The position numbers and the translations under genes were made by a program. A stretch of 64,000 nucleotides of DNA from Mycolicibacterium mageritense (GTDB lineage Bacteria > Actinomycetota > Actinomycetes > Mycobacteriales > Mycobacteriaceae), in contig NZ_AP022567.1 of assembly GCF_010727475.1 (NCBI RefSeq), forward strand, positions 5,208,001-5,272,000, given 5' to 3'. This document shows, one piece after another, positions 48,971 through 57,527 of this stretch. The number at the start of each line of letters is the position of its first letter. Within the stretch, counting starts at the first letter, position 1. Under the pieces are notes generated by a model. It worked only from the letters and a program-made list of their open reading frames with translations. It ran no database searches and was not told the origin of the DNA.

Positions 48971-49716
48971 CGTCCTGCCGCGGCGGTGAGGTCAACATTG
49001 CCGGTCGTCAGGATGCGCGGGGCGGCCAATTTGAGCTCGCGGTAGAATGCTGAAAGTTGCTGAGGGTCAGCATGATTGGCAACCGTTGACCGATCCCACC
49101 ACATCATCTTGGTCTGGTAGCGCTCGTCGGGATACGGCGTGGCGGGAACTTTGGCCAGAACACCGCCCGACGACAGCCAGCGCTTGAGCACATAGGCCGC
49201 GGCGGTTGCCACGATGAACTGGATGTCGAGCAGCGCCATCGTGTGGAACGACATACGGGCCAACGTGACCGTGAGCGCGCGGCTCTGCTGAGGGTCGTCA
49301 CCGACCCAGGCGGACTTCATCTCGACCACGCCGAAGGGTAACCGATCGGCGACCATCTTGCGCACGGCCGCCAGTCCCGGCTGGCCGGCCCACTCCACGA
49401 CGGCGTGGCATTCGTCGACGTGGCGGTACGGACCTTTGGCCCGCAGGCCGCCGACGACGTCGCCGGCATCGTTGAGTCCGACGCAGAACAATGTGGTGTC
49501 GTCGCCCGTGCGGAGCGCATCCAGGTCGAGGGCTTGCTCGACACCGTGCTTGCGGTAGTTCTCCAGCGCGCCGCGGACGTATTCCTGCCACAGCTCCGGC
49601 TCGGATCGAGGGTCGGCCACGACGATTGTGCATTCGCTGTCTTGGTCCCACCACGTCGGGCTCTGGTCGAGCGTCAGCGGCGAGCGATCTGGGGCATCGA
49701 GTTGCGGAGCGGTCAT
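48967..49716 (-). CDS. Rv1356c-like conserved protein, weak acyltransferase (GNAT) resemblance
   Basis: From ATG 49716 the product is 249 residues. Middle part LFCVGLNDAGDVVGGLRAKG and HAVVEWAG resemble the beta-strand core of N-acyltransferases, but no acetyl-CoA-binding loop is certain. It is the first gene of the operon with moeY (ATGA overlap) and dcpA. The conserved association with a ThiF-nitroreductase protein suggests a small-molecule modification pathway; this is inference. The open frame reaching 49782 has no better start. Confidence 0.7.
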   Translation of the reverse strand: MTAPQLDAPDRSPLTLDQSPTWWDQDSECTIVVADPRSEPELWQEYVRGALENYRKHGVEQALDLDALRTGDDTTLFCVGLNDAGDVVGGLRAKGPYRHVDECHAVVEWAGQPGLAAVRKMVADRLPFGVVEMKSAWVGDDPQQSRALTVTLARMSFHTMALLDIQFIVATAAAYVLKRWLSSGGVLAKVPATPYPDERYQTKMMWWDRSTVANHADPQQLSAFYRELKLAAPRILTTGNVDLTAAAGR

Positions 49717-50169
49717 TCGGTGTCCATTTCTTCGGTCGGCCGCGCCTTCAGATCGGCGCGACTGATATTTGGTGCGCTGCACAGGTCGTGCGAATACACG
49801 AAGTGAGTATCCCGCCGCAGGCCGATGTAATTCCAGCTAGCACGGAAAGCTTGTCGGGGGCGCCTTGGAATTTGAACCCCACCGATGGCATTTATGCACC
49901 GGTACGTGCGATTTTGGCAAATGCAGTCAAGATCAAAGTTAAAGGATAATTCGGTGTTGGTGCAGTTCAGCAAAAATTGATAATCGCCTGTGCGTCGTTT
50001 GAAGATATGGGGTGACGTTGGCGTTAGTTTTGCTGTCCCCGCACCAGCTAGTAGTGGCACCACGCTATTGCACGCCGGTGAACGCGAATGGGCGGCTCGG
50101 TAAATCGTGGTCGGCCGCGGTACCCCGGTTCGCCTGTGGGGATCGCCGTTGGGTGAGAATCTGGTGTTG
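49717..50169. other. Intergenic region, AT-rich, with a tRNA T-arm-like fragment
   Basis: No gene is supported in these 453 bases, which separate divergent operons. From about 49870 to 50035 composition is noticeably AT-rich for this genome. On the minus strand 49865-49880 reads GGGGTTCAAATTCCAA, resembling a tRNA T-arm, but no anticodon or D arm is found nearby. It may be a degenerate attachment-site remnant or chance. TTAAAGGATAATTC (49939-49952) could be part of a promoter. Confidence 0.4.
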
Positions 50170-51060
50170 ATGGCTGAGCAATATCCCCTGGTACGCACCT
50201 TGCCGGTGCACGACATGGGCCGGCTGCTGCTGCGGTGTGCGGACCGGCCGGGACTCGTCGCGGCAATTAGCGGGTTCCTCACCGACGCCGGCGCGAACAT
50301 CGTGTCGTTGGACCAACATTCCACCGAGCAGTCCGGTGGCACCTTCATGCAGCGGACGATCTTCCATCTGCCCGGCCTGACGGCCGTGCGAGACGAGCTG
50401 GAGCGCGCGTTCGCCGAACGCGTCGCGGGCCCGTTCGAGATGGACTTCCGTCTCACCGAGGCGGCCAAGCCCAAGCGCGTGGCGCTCATGGCCTCGCGGG
50501 AGGATCACTGTCTGCTCGATCTGCTCTGGCGCAACCGCCGCGGTGAGTTGGACATGACGGTGGCGATGGTGATCTCGAACCATCCCGACCTGGCCGAACA
50601 GGTGCGCGCCTTTGGCGTGCCCTATCTGTACGTACCCGCCACCAAGGAGAATCGCGCGGAGGCCGAACAGCGCCTCCTGGAGCTATTGCGTGGCAACGTC
50701 GATCTGGTGGTGCTGGCCAGGTATATGCAGATATTGACGCCCGATTTCCTGGACGCGGTCGGTTGCCCGCTCATCAATATTCACCACTCGTTCCTGCCCG
50801 CGTTCATCGGCGCCGCGCCCTACCGGCGCGCCAAGGAGCGCGGCGTCAAATTGGTCGGTGCGACTGCGCACTATGTGACCGGGGAACTCGACGACGGGCC
50901 GATCATCGAACAGGACGTGGTGCGCGTGGATCATCGCCACACCGTTGAGGATCTGGTGCGGCTGGGTGCGGATGTGGAGCGGGTGGTGTTGTCTCGCGCG
51001 GTGCTGTGGCACTGTGAGGATCGCGTGATCCGGTTCGGCAATCAGACCGTGGTCTTCTGA
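50170..51060 (+). CDS. purU: Formyltetrahydrofolate deformylase, Rv2964 type
   Basis: The 296-residue protein from ATG 50170 has an ACT domain (LRCADRPGLVAAISGF, DQHSTEQSGGTFMQR) and a formyltransferase-like hydrolase domain (MASREDHCLLDLLWRNRRGE, INIHHSFLPAFIGAAPYRRA, ATAHYVTGELDDGPIIEQD). It closely resembles M. tuberculosis Rv2964 as I recall it and differs from the copy at 3006-3857, so this is probably the housekeeping enzyme. A MaoC gene follows after 22 bases. An upstream extension to 50107 is possible but unsupported. Confidence 0.92.
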   Translation: MAEQYPLVRTLPVHDMGRLLLRCADRPGLVAAISGFLTDAGANIVSLDQHSTEQSGGTFMQRTIFHLPGLTAVRDELERAFAERVAGPFEMDFRLTEAAKPKRVALMASREDHCLLDLLWRNRRGELDMTVAMVISNHPDLAEQVRAFGVPYLYVPATKENRAEAEQRLLELLRGNVDLVVLARYMQILTPDFLDAVGCPLINIHHSFLPAFIGAAPYRRAKERGVKLVGATAHYVTGELDDGPIIEQDVVRVDHRHTVEDLVRLGADVERVVLSRAVLWHCEDRVIRFGNQTVVF

Positions 51061-51082
51061 TCCCGGTGCGAGAGGAGTGAGG

Positions 51083-51535
51083 GTGAAGGTCTTCAGCGGG
51101 CTCGACGAGTTCGTCGCGGCACAGGGCAGCGAGCTCGGTCCGACCGAATGGATGGAAGTCACCCAGGACCGCGTCAACCTGTTCGCCGACGCCACTGACG
51201 ACCACCAGTGGATCCACGTCGACCCGGAGAAGGCGGCAGGGGGCCCGTTCGGCGGCACCATCGCGCACGGCCTTCTCACGCTGTCCTTGCTCCCGCACTT
51301 CACCCACCAGATGTACCGGGTCGACAACATCGCCATGGCGATCAACTACGGCTACAACAAGGTTCGCTTCATCACCCCGGTGCGCGTCGGCGCCAAGATC
51401 CGCGCCCGCGCGCAGGTTTCCGACGTGGCCAGGCTCGACGGTGCGGTGCAGGCGACCATGACCGTGACGGTCGAGATCGACGGCTCGGACAAACCCGCCG
51501 CCGTCGCCGAGTCGATCGTGCGCTTCATCGGCTGA
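51083..51535 (+). CDS. MaoC-like (R)-specific enoyl-CoA hydratase
   Basis: From GTG 51083 (AGAGGAG five bases upstream) the protein has 150 residues and a single hot-dog domain. The hydratase motif is present as FADATDDHQWIHVDPEKA, with the Asp and His pair, then GGTIAHGLLTLSLLP. It would hydrate enoyl-CoA with R stereochemistry. It probably shares a transcript with purU, though functions differ; the lipid genes downstream on the other strand are a more natural partner. Confidence 0.88.
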   Translation: MKVFSGLDEFVAAQGSELGPTEWMEVTQDRVNLFADATDDHQWIHVDPEKAAGGPFGGTIAHGLLTLSLLPHFTHQMYRVDNIAMAINYGYNKVRFITPVRVGAKIRARAQVSDVARLDGAVQATMTVTVEIDGSDKPAAVAESIVRFIG

Positions 51536-51577
51536 GACCGCCCGCGCGCGGCCGGCGTCGCGGCGACGAGGACGCGA

Positions 51578-52399
51578 TCAGAACTGGGTGGAGCCCAGGT
51601 CGACTGCGACGCGGCTGGCAGTGACGTATCGAGACTCGTCGCTGGCCAGCCAGATCGCCGCGTCGGCGATGTCTTCGGGTTCGGCGACGTAGTCCGGCAG
51701 GAACGGCGTCACCATCTGCATCAAGCCGGGATTGGTCTCGTTGGCCCGGTTGAGCGCGGCGAGCATGTCGCCCGTGCCCATCGGGGTGTTGACTGCGCCC
51801 GGATGCAGGCTGTTGACGCGGATCTTGTGTTTGCCGAGCTCGGCTGCGAACGCGCGGGCCATGCCTGCGACGGCATGCTTGCTCGCGGTGTAATGCACCA
51901 TGAACGGCTGCATCTTGATGCCGGCAGCCGAGCTGATCAGGATGATCGACCCGCCGCGCCCGCCGTCGATGATGTGCTGGGCGCCGGCCATCACGGTGTT
52001 CCAGGTGCCCGTGACATTGATGTCCATGACGTCTTTGAACGATTGCGGGGTGGTTTCGTTCCACGGTTCTGGCACCGTGATGCCGGCGTTTGCGACGATG
52101 ACGTCGAGCCTGCCGAACTCGGCGACGCCCTTGTCGACGATGACACGCAGGGCGTGGTGGTCGCGAGTGTCGGCTGCCGACGCCAGTATTCGCTTACCGG
52201 TGGCCTCGACCAGACGCACGGTCTCGGCGAGATCCTCGGGGGTGGCCGAGTCGTACGGCACGCTGGGCGGCAGCGGGCCGGCGATGTCGACCGCGATGAT
52301 GTCGGCACCTTCCTTGGCCATCCGGACCGCGTGTGCTCGGCCCTGTCCGCGGGCCGCTCCGGTGATGAAGGCGACTTTTCCCGCGAGCCGGTCGCTCAT
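51578..52399 (-). CDS. Mycofactocin-coupled SDR family oxidoreductase
   Basis: The 273-residue SDR from ATG 52399 has GKVAFITGAARGQGRAHAVR with the RGQGR glycine motif typical of mycofactocin-dependent SDRs, the ATPEDLAETVRLVEATG insertion of that group, NAG at VANAGIT, and the catalytic Ser (ISSAAG) and YTASK. These enzymes hold NAD tightly and reoxidise it through mycofactocin. The gene overlaps the acyl-CoA dehydrogenase gene upstream by four bases. Substrate is probably an alcohol or hydroxyacyl compound. Confidence 0.87.
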   Translation of the reverse strand: MSDRLAGKVAFITGAARGQGRAHAVRMAKEGADIIAVDIAGPLPPSVPYDSATPEDLAETVRLVEATGKRILASAADTRDHHALRVIVDKGVAEFGRLDVIVANAGITVPEPWNETTPQSFKDVMDINVTGTWNTVMAGAQHIIDGGRGGSIILISSAAGIKMQPFMVHYTASKHAVAGMARAFAAELGKHKIRVNSLHPGAVNTPMGTGDMLAALNRANETNPGLMQMVTPFLPDYVAEPEDIADAAIWLASDESRYVTASRVAVDLGSTQF

Positions 52400-53589
52400 C
52401 GATTCTCCTTGGTCTTGCGCTGTTGAGCTTTGACGAGGCCACCGCCGATGATCAGGCGCTGGATCTCGCTGGTGCCTTCGTAGAGCCGCAGCAGCCGGAC
52501 TTCGCGATAGATCCGCTCGACCGGAACCTCGCGCATGTACCCGGTGCCGCCGTGGATCTGCACTGCGAGATCGGCCACGGTGCCCGCCATTTCGGTGCAG
52601 AACAGTTTCGCGGCCGACGGCGCGATGCGGCGGTCTTCCCCTGACACCCACTTGGCCGCGGCGTCGCGCACCAATGCCCGGCCGGCCATCACTCCGGTCT
52701 GCTGGTCGGCGAGCATGGCCTGCACCAGCTGAAAGCTGCCGATGGGTTGGCCACCCTGGGTCGCCGCGGCGGCGTAGGCCACCGATTCGTCGAGCGCGCG
52801 CTGCGCGGAGCCGACGGCGAGCGCCGCGATGTGGACCCGGCCGCGGGCCAGGGAGGTCATCGCGGCGCGGTAGCCGACGTCCTCGCTGCCACCCACGAGT
52901 GCGCTGCCGGGCACCCGCACCTCGTCGAAGGTGACGTCCGCGGTCCAGGCGCCCTCCTGGCCCATCTTGGCGTCTTTGGCGCCGACCTCGACGCCGGCGG
53001 CGTCGGCCGGCACCAGAAAAACAGCGATACCTGAGCCGTTTTCGTCGGCGGGGCGAGTGCGGGCGAACACAACGAACAGATTCGCGGTGGGTGCGTTGGT
53101 GATGAACCGCTTCTGGCCGTCGATCACCCAGTCGTCCCCGTCGCGAACGGCCTTGGTGCGCAGGCCCGCCGGGTTGGATCCGGCGCCGGGCTCGGTGAGC
53201 GCGAACGAGGCGACCACGTCGCCGGAGGCGATGCCTTCGAGCCACTGGGTTTTCTGTTCATCGGTACCGAAGCCCACGAGAACCTGCCCGGCGATGCCGT
53301 TGTTGGTGCCGAACATCGACCGCAACGCCAGCGATGTGTAGCCGAATTCCATTGCCAGCTCGACGTCTTGGCTCAGGTTGAGGCCGAGGCCGCCCCACTG
53401 CTGGGGGATCGCGTAACCGAACAACCCCATGTCCTTCGCCTGCTGGCGCAGGTCGTCGGGCACGTGGTCGGTGGCCAGGATCTCGTTCTCGCGGGGCACC
53501 ACGGCGGAGCGGATGAAGCTGCGGGTCTGGGCCAGGATCTCGGCGAAGTCCTCGTCGCAGACTTCGGCCGTGGCCGCGGTGGTGGTCAC
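52396..53589 (-). CDS. Acyl-CoA dehydrogenase
   Basis: The 397-residue protein starts at GTG 53589 (GGAG upstream). It has ASFALTEPGAGSNPAGL, DGQKRFITNA and the canonical ending RLYEGTSEIQRL with the catalytic Glu. It oxidises an acyl-CoA at the alpha-beta bond with FAD and electron-transfer flavoprotein. It is the first gene of a two-gene operon with the mycofactocin-type SDR, divergent from fabG-thiolase-acyl-CoA dehydrogenase-gntR. Confidence 0.92.
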   Translation of the reverse strand: MTTTAATAEVCDEDFAEILAQTRSFIRSAVVPRENEILATDHVPDDLRQQAKDMGLFGYAIPQQWGGLGLNLSQDVELAMEFGYTSLALRSMFGTNNGIAGQVLVGFGTDEQKTQWLEGIASGDVVASFALTEPGAGSNPAGLRTKAVRDGDDWVIDGQKRFITNAPTANLFVVFARTRPADENGSGIAVFLVPADAAGVEVGAKDAKMGQEGAWTADVTFDEVRVPGSALVGGSEDVGYRAAMTSLARGRVHIAALAVGSAQRALDESVAYAAAATQGGQPIGSFQLVQAMLADQQTGVMAGRALVRDAAAKWVSGEDRRIAPSAAKLFCTEMAGTVADLAVQIHGGTGYMREVPVERIYREVRLLRLYEGTSEIQRLIIGGGLVKAQQRKTKENR

Positions 53590-53640
53590 AGGACAGCTCC
53601 ATTTCGTCGCGCGGGATCCGCGGGGCAATGAGTCGCCAAT

Positions 53641-53659
53641 ATCGTATATGAAATATGAT
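53641..53659. promoter_or_regulatory. AT-rich imperfect inverted repeat in the divergent promoter, candidate GntR operator
   Basis: ATCGTATATGAAATATGAT has ATC..ATAT and ATATGAT arms around GAA, with a two-base offset. It lies between two divergent lipid operons, one of which ends in a GntR gene. The site was found by eye and is not shared elsewhere in the window. Confidence 0.4.
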
Positions 53660-53702
53660 CGTGCTCAGACAGAGCCTCCGGGATCGAAAGTTGGGTGATC
53701 AG

Positions 53703-54443
53703 GTGTCGTTGCTGACCGGTCAGACTGCAGTGGTGACAGGCGGTGCCCAGGGTCTGGGCCTGGCCATCGCCAAGCGCTTCATCGACGAGGGCGCCCGGGT
53801 GGTGCTCGGCGACCTCAACCTGGAGGCCACGGAGGCGGCCGCGAAAGAACTCGGCGGGTCCGAAGTAGCGACGGCGGTGCGCTGCGACGTGACCTCGGCC
53901 GCCGAGGTCGAGGCGCTCGTGCAGGCCGCGGTCGAGCGGTTCGGAGGGTTGGACATCATGGTGAACAACGCAGGCATCACGCGTGACGCGACCTTGCGCA
54001 AGATGACCGAGGAGCAGTTCGATCAGGTCATCGCGGTGCACCTGAAGGGCACCTGGAACGGCACCAAATCGGCCGCGGCGATCATGCGCGAGAACAAGCG
54101 CGGCGCGATCGTGAACATGTCTTCGATCTCGGGCAAGGTCGGCCTGGTCGGCCAGACCAACTATTCGGCGGCCAAGGCCGGCATCGTCGGCATGACCAAG
54201 GCGTCTGCCAAGGAACTCGCGCACCTCGGCGTGCGGGTCAACGCGATTCAGCCCGGCCTGATCCGATCGGCCATGACAGAGGCCATGCCGCAGCGGATTT
54301 GGGATCAGAAGCTGGCCGAGATCCCGATGGGCCGCGCCGGCGAGCCCGACGAGGTGGCCAAGGTGGCACTGTTCCTGGCCAGCGATCTGTCGTCGTACAT
54401 GACCGGCACCGTGCTCGAGGTGACCGGCGGTCGGCACGTATGA
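53703..54443 (+). CDS. FabG-type 3-oxoacyl reductase/3-hydroxyacyl-CoA dehydrogenase (SDR)
   Basis: From GTG 53703 the protein has 246 residues. TAVVTGGAQGLGLAIAKRF is the nucleotide-binding loop, VNNAGITRDATLRKMTEEQ the FabG-type NAG segment, and MSSISGKVG with YSAAK the catalytic Ser-Tyr-Lys. It is typical of 3-hydroxyacyl-CoA dehydrogenases of degradative operons. ATG 53655 is an alternative start. It overlaps the thiolase gene by four bases. Confidence 0.9.
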   Translation: MSLLTGQTAVVTGGAQGLGLAIAKRFIDEGARVVLGDLNLEATEAAAKELGGSEVATAVRCDVTSAAEVEALVQAAVERFGGLDIMVNNAGITRDATLRKMTEEQFDQVIAVHLKGTWNGTKSAAAIMRENKRGAIVNMSSISGKVGLVGQTNYSAAKAGIVGMTKASAKELAHLGVRVNAIQPGLIRSAMTEAMPQRIWDQKLAEIPMGRAGEPDEVAKVALFLASDLSSYMTGTVLEVTGGRHV

Positions 54444-55654
54444 CCCGCGACGCGGTCATCTGCGAACCGGTCCGCACCCCCATCGGCCGCTACGGCGGCA
54501 TGTTCGCGTCGCTGACCGCCGTCGAGCTCGGTGTCGCCGCGCTCAAGGGCCTGCTGGAACGCACCGGGGTGGCGCCCGAGCAGGTGCAGGACGTGATTCT
54601 CGGACACTGCTATCCCAACAGTGAAGCCCCGGCCATCGGTCGCGTCGTCGCGCTCGACGCCGGCCTACCGGTGACAGTTCCCGGGATGCAGGTCGACCGC
54701 CGGTGCGGCTCCGGGTTGCAGGCGGTGATCCAGGCGTGCCTGCAGGTGCGCAGCGGAGACAACGATCTCGTGGTGGCCGGCGGCGCCGAGAGCATGAGCA
54801 ACGTGGCGTTCTACTCCACCGACATGCGGTGGGGCGGGGCCCGCAGCGGCGTGCAGATCCACGACGGGCTGGCACGTGGCCGCACCACCGCCGGTGGGCA
54901 GTTCTACCCCGTGCCGGGCGGAATGCTGGAGACCGCCGAGAACCTGCGCCGCGAGTACGGCATCACCCGGGTCGAGCAGGACGAGCTCGCGGTGCGCTCA
55001 CATCGCAGCGCGGTGGCGGCCCAGGAGTCCGGGGTGCTGGCCGAGGAGATCATCCCGGTCACCGTCCGCTCACGTGAGGGCGACACGGTGATCGACACCG
55101 ATGAGCATCCGCGTGCCGACACCACGGTCGAGGCCCTGGCCAAGCTCAAACCCGTTCTGCTCAAGCAGGATCCGGAAGCCACTGTGACCGCGGGCAACTC
55201 CAGCGGCCAGAACGACGCCGCATCGATGTGCATCGTGACCACTCCGGAGAAGGCTGCCGAGCTGGGCCTGCGGCCGCTCGTGCGCATGGTGTCGTGGGGA
55301 TCGGCGGGCGTCGCGCCCAACGTCATGGGCATCGGACCGGTGCCTGCCACCGAGGTGGCCCTGGCCAAGGCCGATCTGCAACTGAGCGACATCGACCTGA
55401 TCGAGCTCAACGAGGCGTTCGCGGCGCAGGCGCTGGCCGTGATGAAGGAGTGGAAGTTCGGCGAGGCCGACTTCGAGCGCACCAACGTCCGAGGCTCCGG
55501 GATCTCGCTGGGGCATCCGGTCGGCGCGACCGGCGGGCGGATGCTCGCCACGTTGGCCCGGGAACTGGATCGGCGCCAGGTCCGCTACGGGCTGGAGACC
55601 ATGTGCATCGGCGGTGGCCAGGGACTGGCCGCAGTGTTCGAGAGGGTGTCATGA
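54440..55654 (+). CDS. Acetyl-CoA acetyltransferase (thiolase)
   Basis: The 404-residue thiolase has nucleophile Cys in QVDRRCGSGLQAV (about residue 89), NEAFAAQAL, catalytic His in GHPVGATGGRM and the second Cys in CIGGGQG near the end. It would cleave 3-ketoacyl-CoA from the preceding FabG-type step. ATGA overlaps link it to the genes on both sides. Confidence 0.93.
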   Translation: MTRDAVICEPVRTPIGRYGGMFASLTAVELGVAALKGLLERTGVAPEQVQDVILGHCYPNSEAPAIGRVVALDAGLPVTVPGMQVDRRCGSGLQAVIQACLQVRSGDNDLVVAGGAESMSNVAFYSTDMRWGGARSGVQIHDGLARGRTTAGGQFYPVPGGMLETAENLRREYGITRVEQDELAVRSHRSAVAAQESGVLAEEIIPVTVRSREGDTVIDTDEHPRADTTVEALAKLKPVLLKQDPEATVTAGNSSGQNDAASMCIVTTPEKAAELGLRPLVRMVSWGSAGVAPNVMGIGPVPATEVALAKADLQLSDIDLIELNEAFAAQALAVMKEWKFGEADFERTNVRGSGISLGHPVGATGGRMLATLARELDRRQVRYGLETMCIGGGQGLAAVFERVS

Positions 55655-56844
55655 CCAGACTCGCGCAGACCCTGGGGCTCACCGAGTTCCAGACCGAGAT
55701 CGTCTCGACCGTACGGCAATTCGTCGACAAGGAGGTGATCCCGACCGCCCAGGAGCTGGAGCATTCCGACACCTACCCGCAGGCCATCGTCGACCAGATG
55801 AAGGACATGGGCCTGTTCGGCTTGATGATCCCCGAGGAGTACGGCGGGCTCGGCGAATCGCTGCTGACGTACGCGCTGTGCGTCGAGGAACTGGCTCGTG
55901 GCTGGATGAGCGTGTCCGGCGTGATCAACACCCACTTCATCGTCGCGTACATGATCCGTCAGCACGGCACCGACGCCCAGAAGCGGAACTTTCTGCCGCG
56001 CATGGCAACTGGCGAGACCCGAGGTGCGTTCTCGATGTCGGAGCCTGAACTGGGCTCGGATGTGGCCGCCATCCGGACCCGCGCCGTCAAGCAGCCGGAT
56101 GGGGACTACACGATCGACGGTCAGAAGATGTGGCTGACCAACGGCGGCAGTTCCACCTTGGTGGCCGCGCTGGTGCGCACCGATGAGGGGGCCGACAAGC
56201 CACATCGCAATTTGACGGCATTCCTGGTTGAAAAGCCCACGGGCTTCGGCGAAGTCGTGCCCGGGCTGACCATTCCCGGCAAGCTGGACAAGCTGGGCTA
56301 CAAGGGCATCGACACCACCGAGCTGATCTTCGACGGCTACCGCGCCAGCGCCGACGACGTGCTCGGCGGCGTCACCGGCCAGGGCTTCTTCCAGATGATG
56401 GACGGTGTCGAGGTCGGACGCGTGAATGTGTCTGCGCGCGCCTGTGGGGTGGGCATCCGTGCGTTCGAACTGGCGGTGCGCTACGCCCAGCAACGCGAGA
56501 CCTTCGGCAAGCCGATCGCCGAACACCAGGCCGTGGCGTTCCAATTGGCCGAGATGGCAACCAAAGTCGAGGCTGCCCATCTGATGATGGTCAACGCAGC
56601 CCGGCTCAAGGACTCCGGTGAGCGCAACGACGTCGCGGCCGGTATGGCGAAGTACCTGGCCAGCGAGTTCTGTTCGGAGGTCACCCAGCAGAGCTTCCGG
56701 ATCCACGGTGGGTACGGCTACTCCAAGGAGTACGAGATCGAGCGGCTGATGCGCGACGCTCCATTCCTGCTGATCGGTGAGGGCACGAGCGAGATCCAGA
56801 AGAACATCATCAGCAAGCGTCTCTTGTCCGACTATCGGGTCTGA
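55651..56844 (+). CDS. Acyl-CoA dehydrogenase
   Basis: The 397-residue protein has FSMSEPELGSDVAA, DGQKMWLTNGG, and the ending IGEGTSEIQKNI with the catalytic Glu. It works with the FabG-type enzyme and thiolase as a short beta-oxidation cassette; a hydratase is missing from this operon, for which the MaoC at 51083-51535 may stand in. It overlaps the thiolase gene by four bases and is followed by gntR after three bases. Confidence 0.93.
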   Translation: MTRLAQTLGLTEFQTEIVSTVRQFVDKEVIPTAQELEHSDTYPQAIVDQMKDMGLFGLMIPEEYGGLGESLLTYALCVEELARGWMSVSGVINTHFIVAYMIRQHGTDAQKRNFLPRMATGETRGAFSMSEPELGSDVAAIRTRAVKQPDGDYTIDGQKMWLTNGGSSTLVAALVRTDEGADKPHRNLTAFLVEKPTGFGEVVPGLTIPGKLDKLGYKGIDTTELIFDGYRASADDVLGGVTGQGFFQMMDGVEVGRVNVSARACGVGIRAFELAVRYAQQRETFGKPIAEHQAVAFQLAEMATKVEAAHLMMVNAARLKDSGERNDVAAGMAKYLASEFCSEVTQQSFRIHGGYGYSKEYEIERLMRDAPFLLIGEGTSEIQKNIISKRLLSDYRV

Positions 56845-56847
56845 GCC

Positions 56848-57516
56848 GTGTCCATACCCGATTTCGCCGCCCGGCCACAGCTGGCCGAGGATGTCGCGCG
56901 ACTGATCCGGCGACGGATCTTCGATGGCACGTATCCGGCGGGCAACTACATCCGCCTCGAGCAGCTTGCCGCCGAACTGGGCATCAGCGTCACGCCGGTA
57001 CGCGAGGCGTTGTTCGGGTTGCGCGCGGAGGGGCTGCTCACCCAGCAGCCGCGTCGCGGTTTCGTGGTGCTGCCCGTGACCCGGCGTGACATCGAGGATG
57101 TGGCGGGCGTGCAGGCGCACATCGGCGGACAGCTGGCCTGCCGCGCGGCCGACCAGATCACCGATGCGCAGCTGGCCGAGCTCGAGCGCATCCAGCAGCA
57201 ACTCGAACAGGCATACGCTCACGGTGACCACGACGGAGCCGTCCGGCTCAACCATGCGTTTCACCGCGGGGTCAACCGGGCCGCCGAGTCACCGAAACTC
57301 GCACAGCTGATGTCCCAGATCACCCGGTACGCACTGGAATCGGTGTATCCGACGGTCGAAGGCTGGCCCGAGCAGTCGACGCATCATCACCGCCAGATCC
57401 TGGCGGCGCTCAAGGCGAGGGACGGGCAACTGGCGCGCGATGCCATGGCCGAACACCTGTGTGCGGCTTCGAAGCCGCTGACCGATCACCTCGCGCGGCT
57501 GGGTGTGTTGGAGTAG
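56848..57516 (+). CDS. GntR-family regulator of the beta-oxidation operon
   Basis: The 222-residue FCD-type GntR starts at GTG 56848, three bases after the acyl-CoA dehydrogenase stop. The DNA-binding part is IRLEQLAAELGISVTPVREA and the effector domain runs from about 95 to 215. As the last gene of the operon it probably controls the divergent promoter at 53590-53702. It is less similar to the two GntRs of the betaine island than those are to each other. Confidence 0.87.
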   Translation: MSIPDFAARPQLAEDVARLIRRRIFDGTYPAGNYIRLEQLAAELGISVTPVREALFGLRAEGLLTQQPRRGFVVLPVTRRDIEDVAGVQAHIGGQLACRAADQITDAQLAELERIQQQLEQAYAHGDHDGAVRLNHAFHRGVNRAAESPKLAQLMSQITRYALESVYPTVEGWPEQSTHHHRQILAALKARDGQLARDAMAEHLCAASKPLTDHLARLGVLE

Positions 57517-57527
57517 CGCGCGGACAG

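Noticed and set aside
45749..49045. A 1098-codon open frame on the plus strand across dcpA, moeY and the next gene
   Set aside because: It is a shadow frame opposite three conserved genes; the composition is that of antisense GC-rich DNA and there is no ribosome site.
49859..49880. A tRNA gene on the minus strand
   Set aside because: Only a T-arm-like stretch is present; T-stem pairing is imperfect and no anticodon arm, D arm or acceptor partner is found at the right distance.
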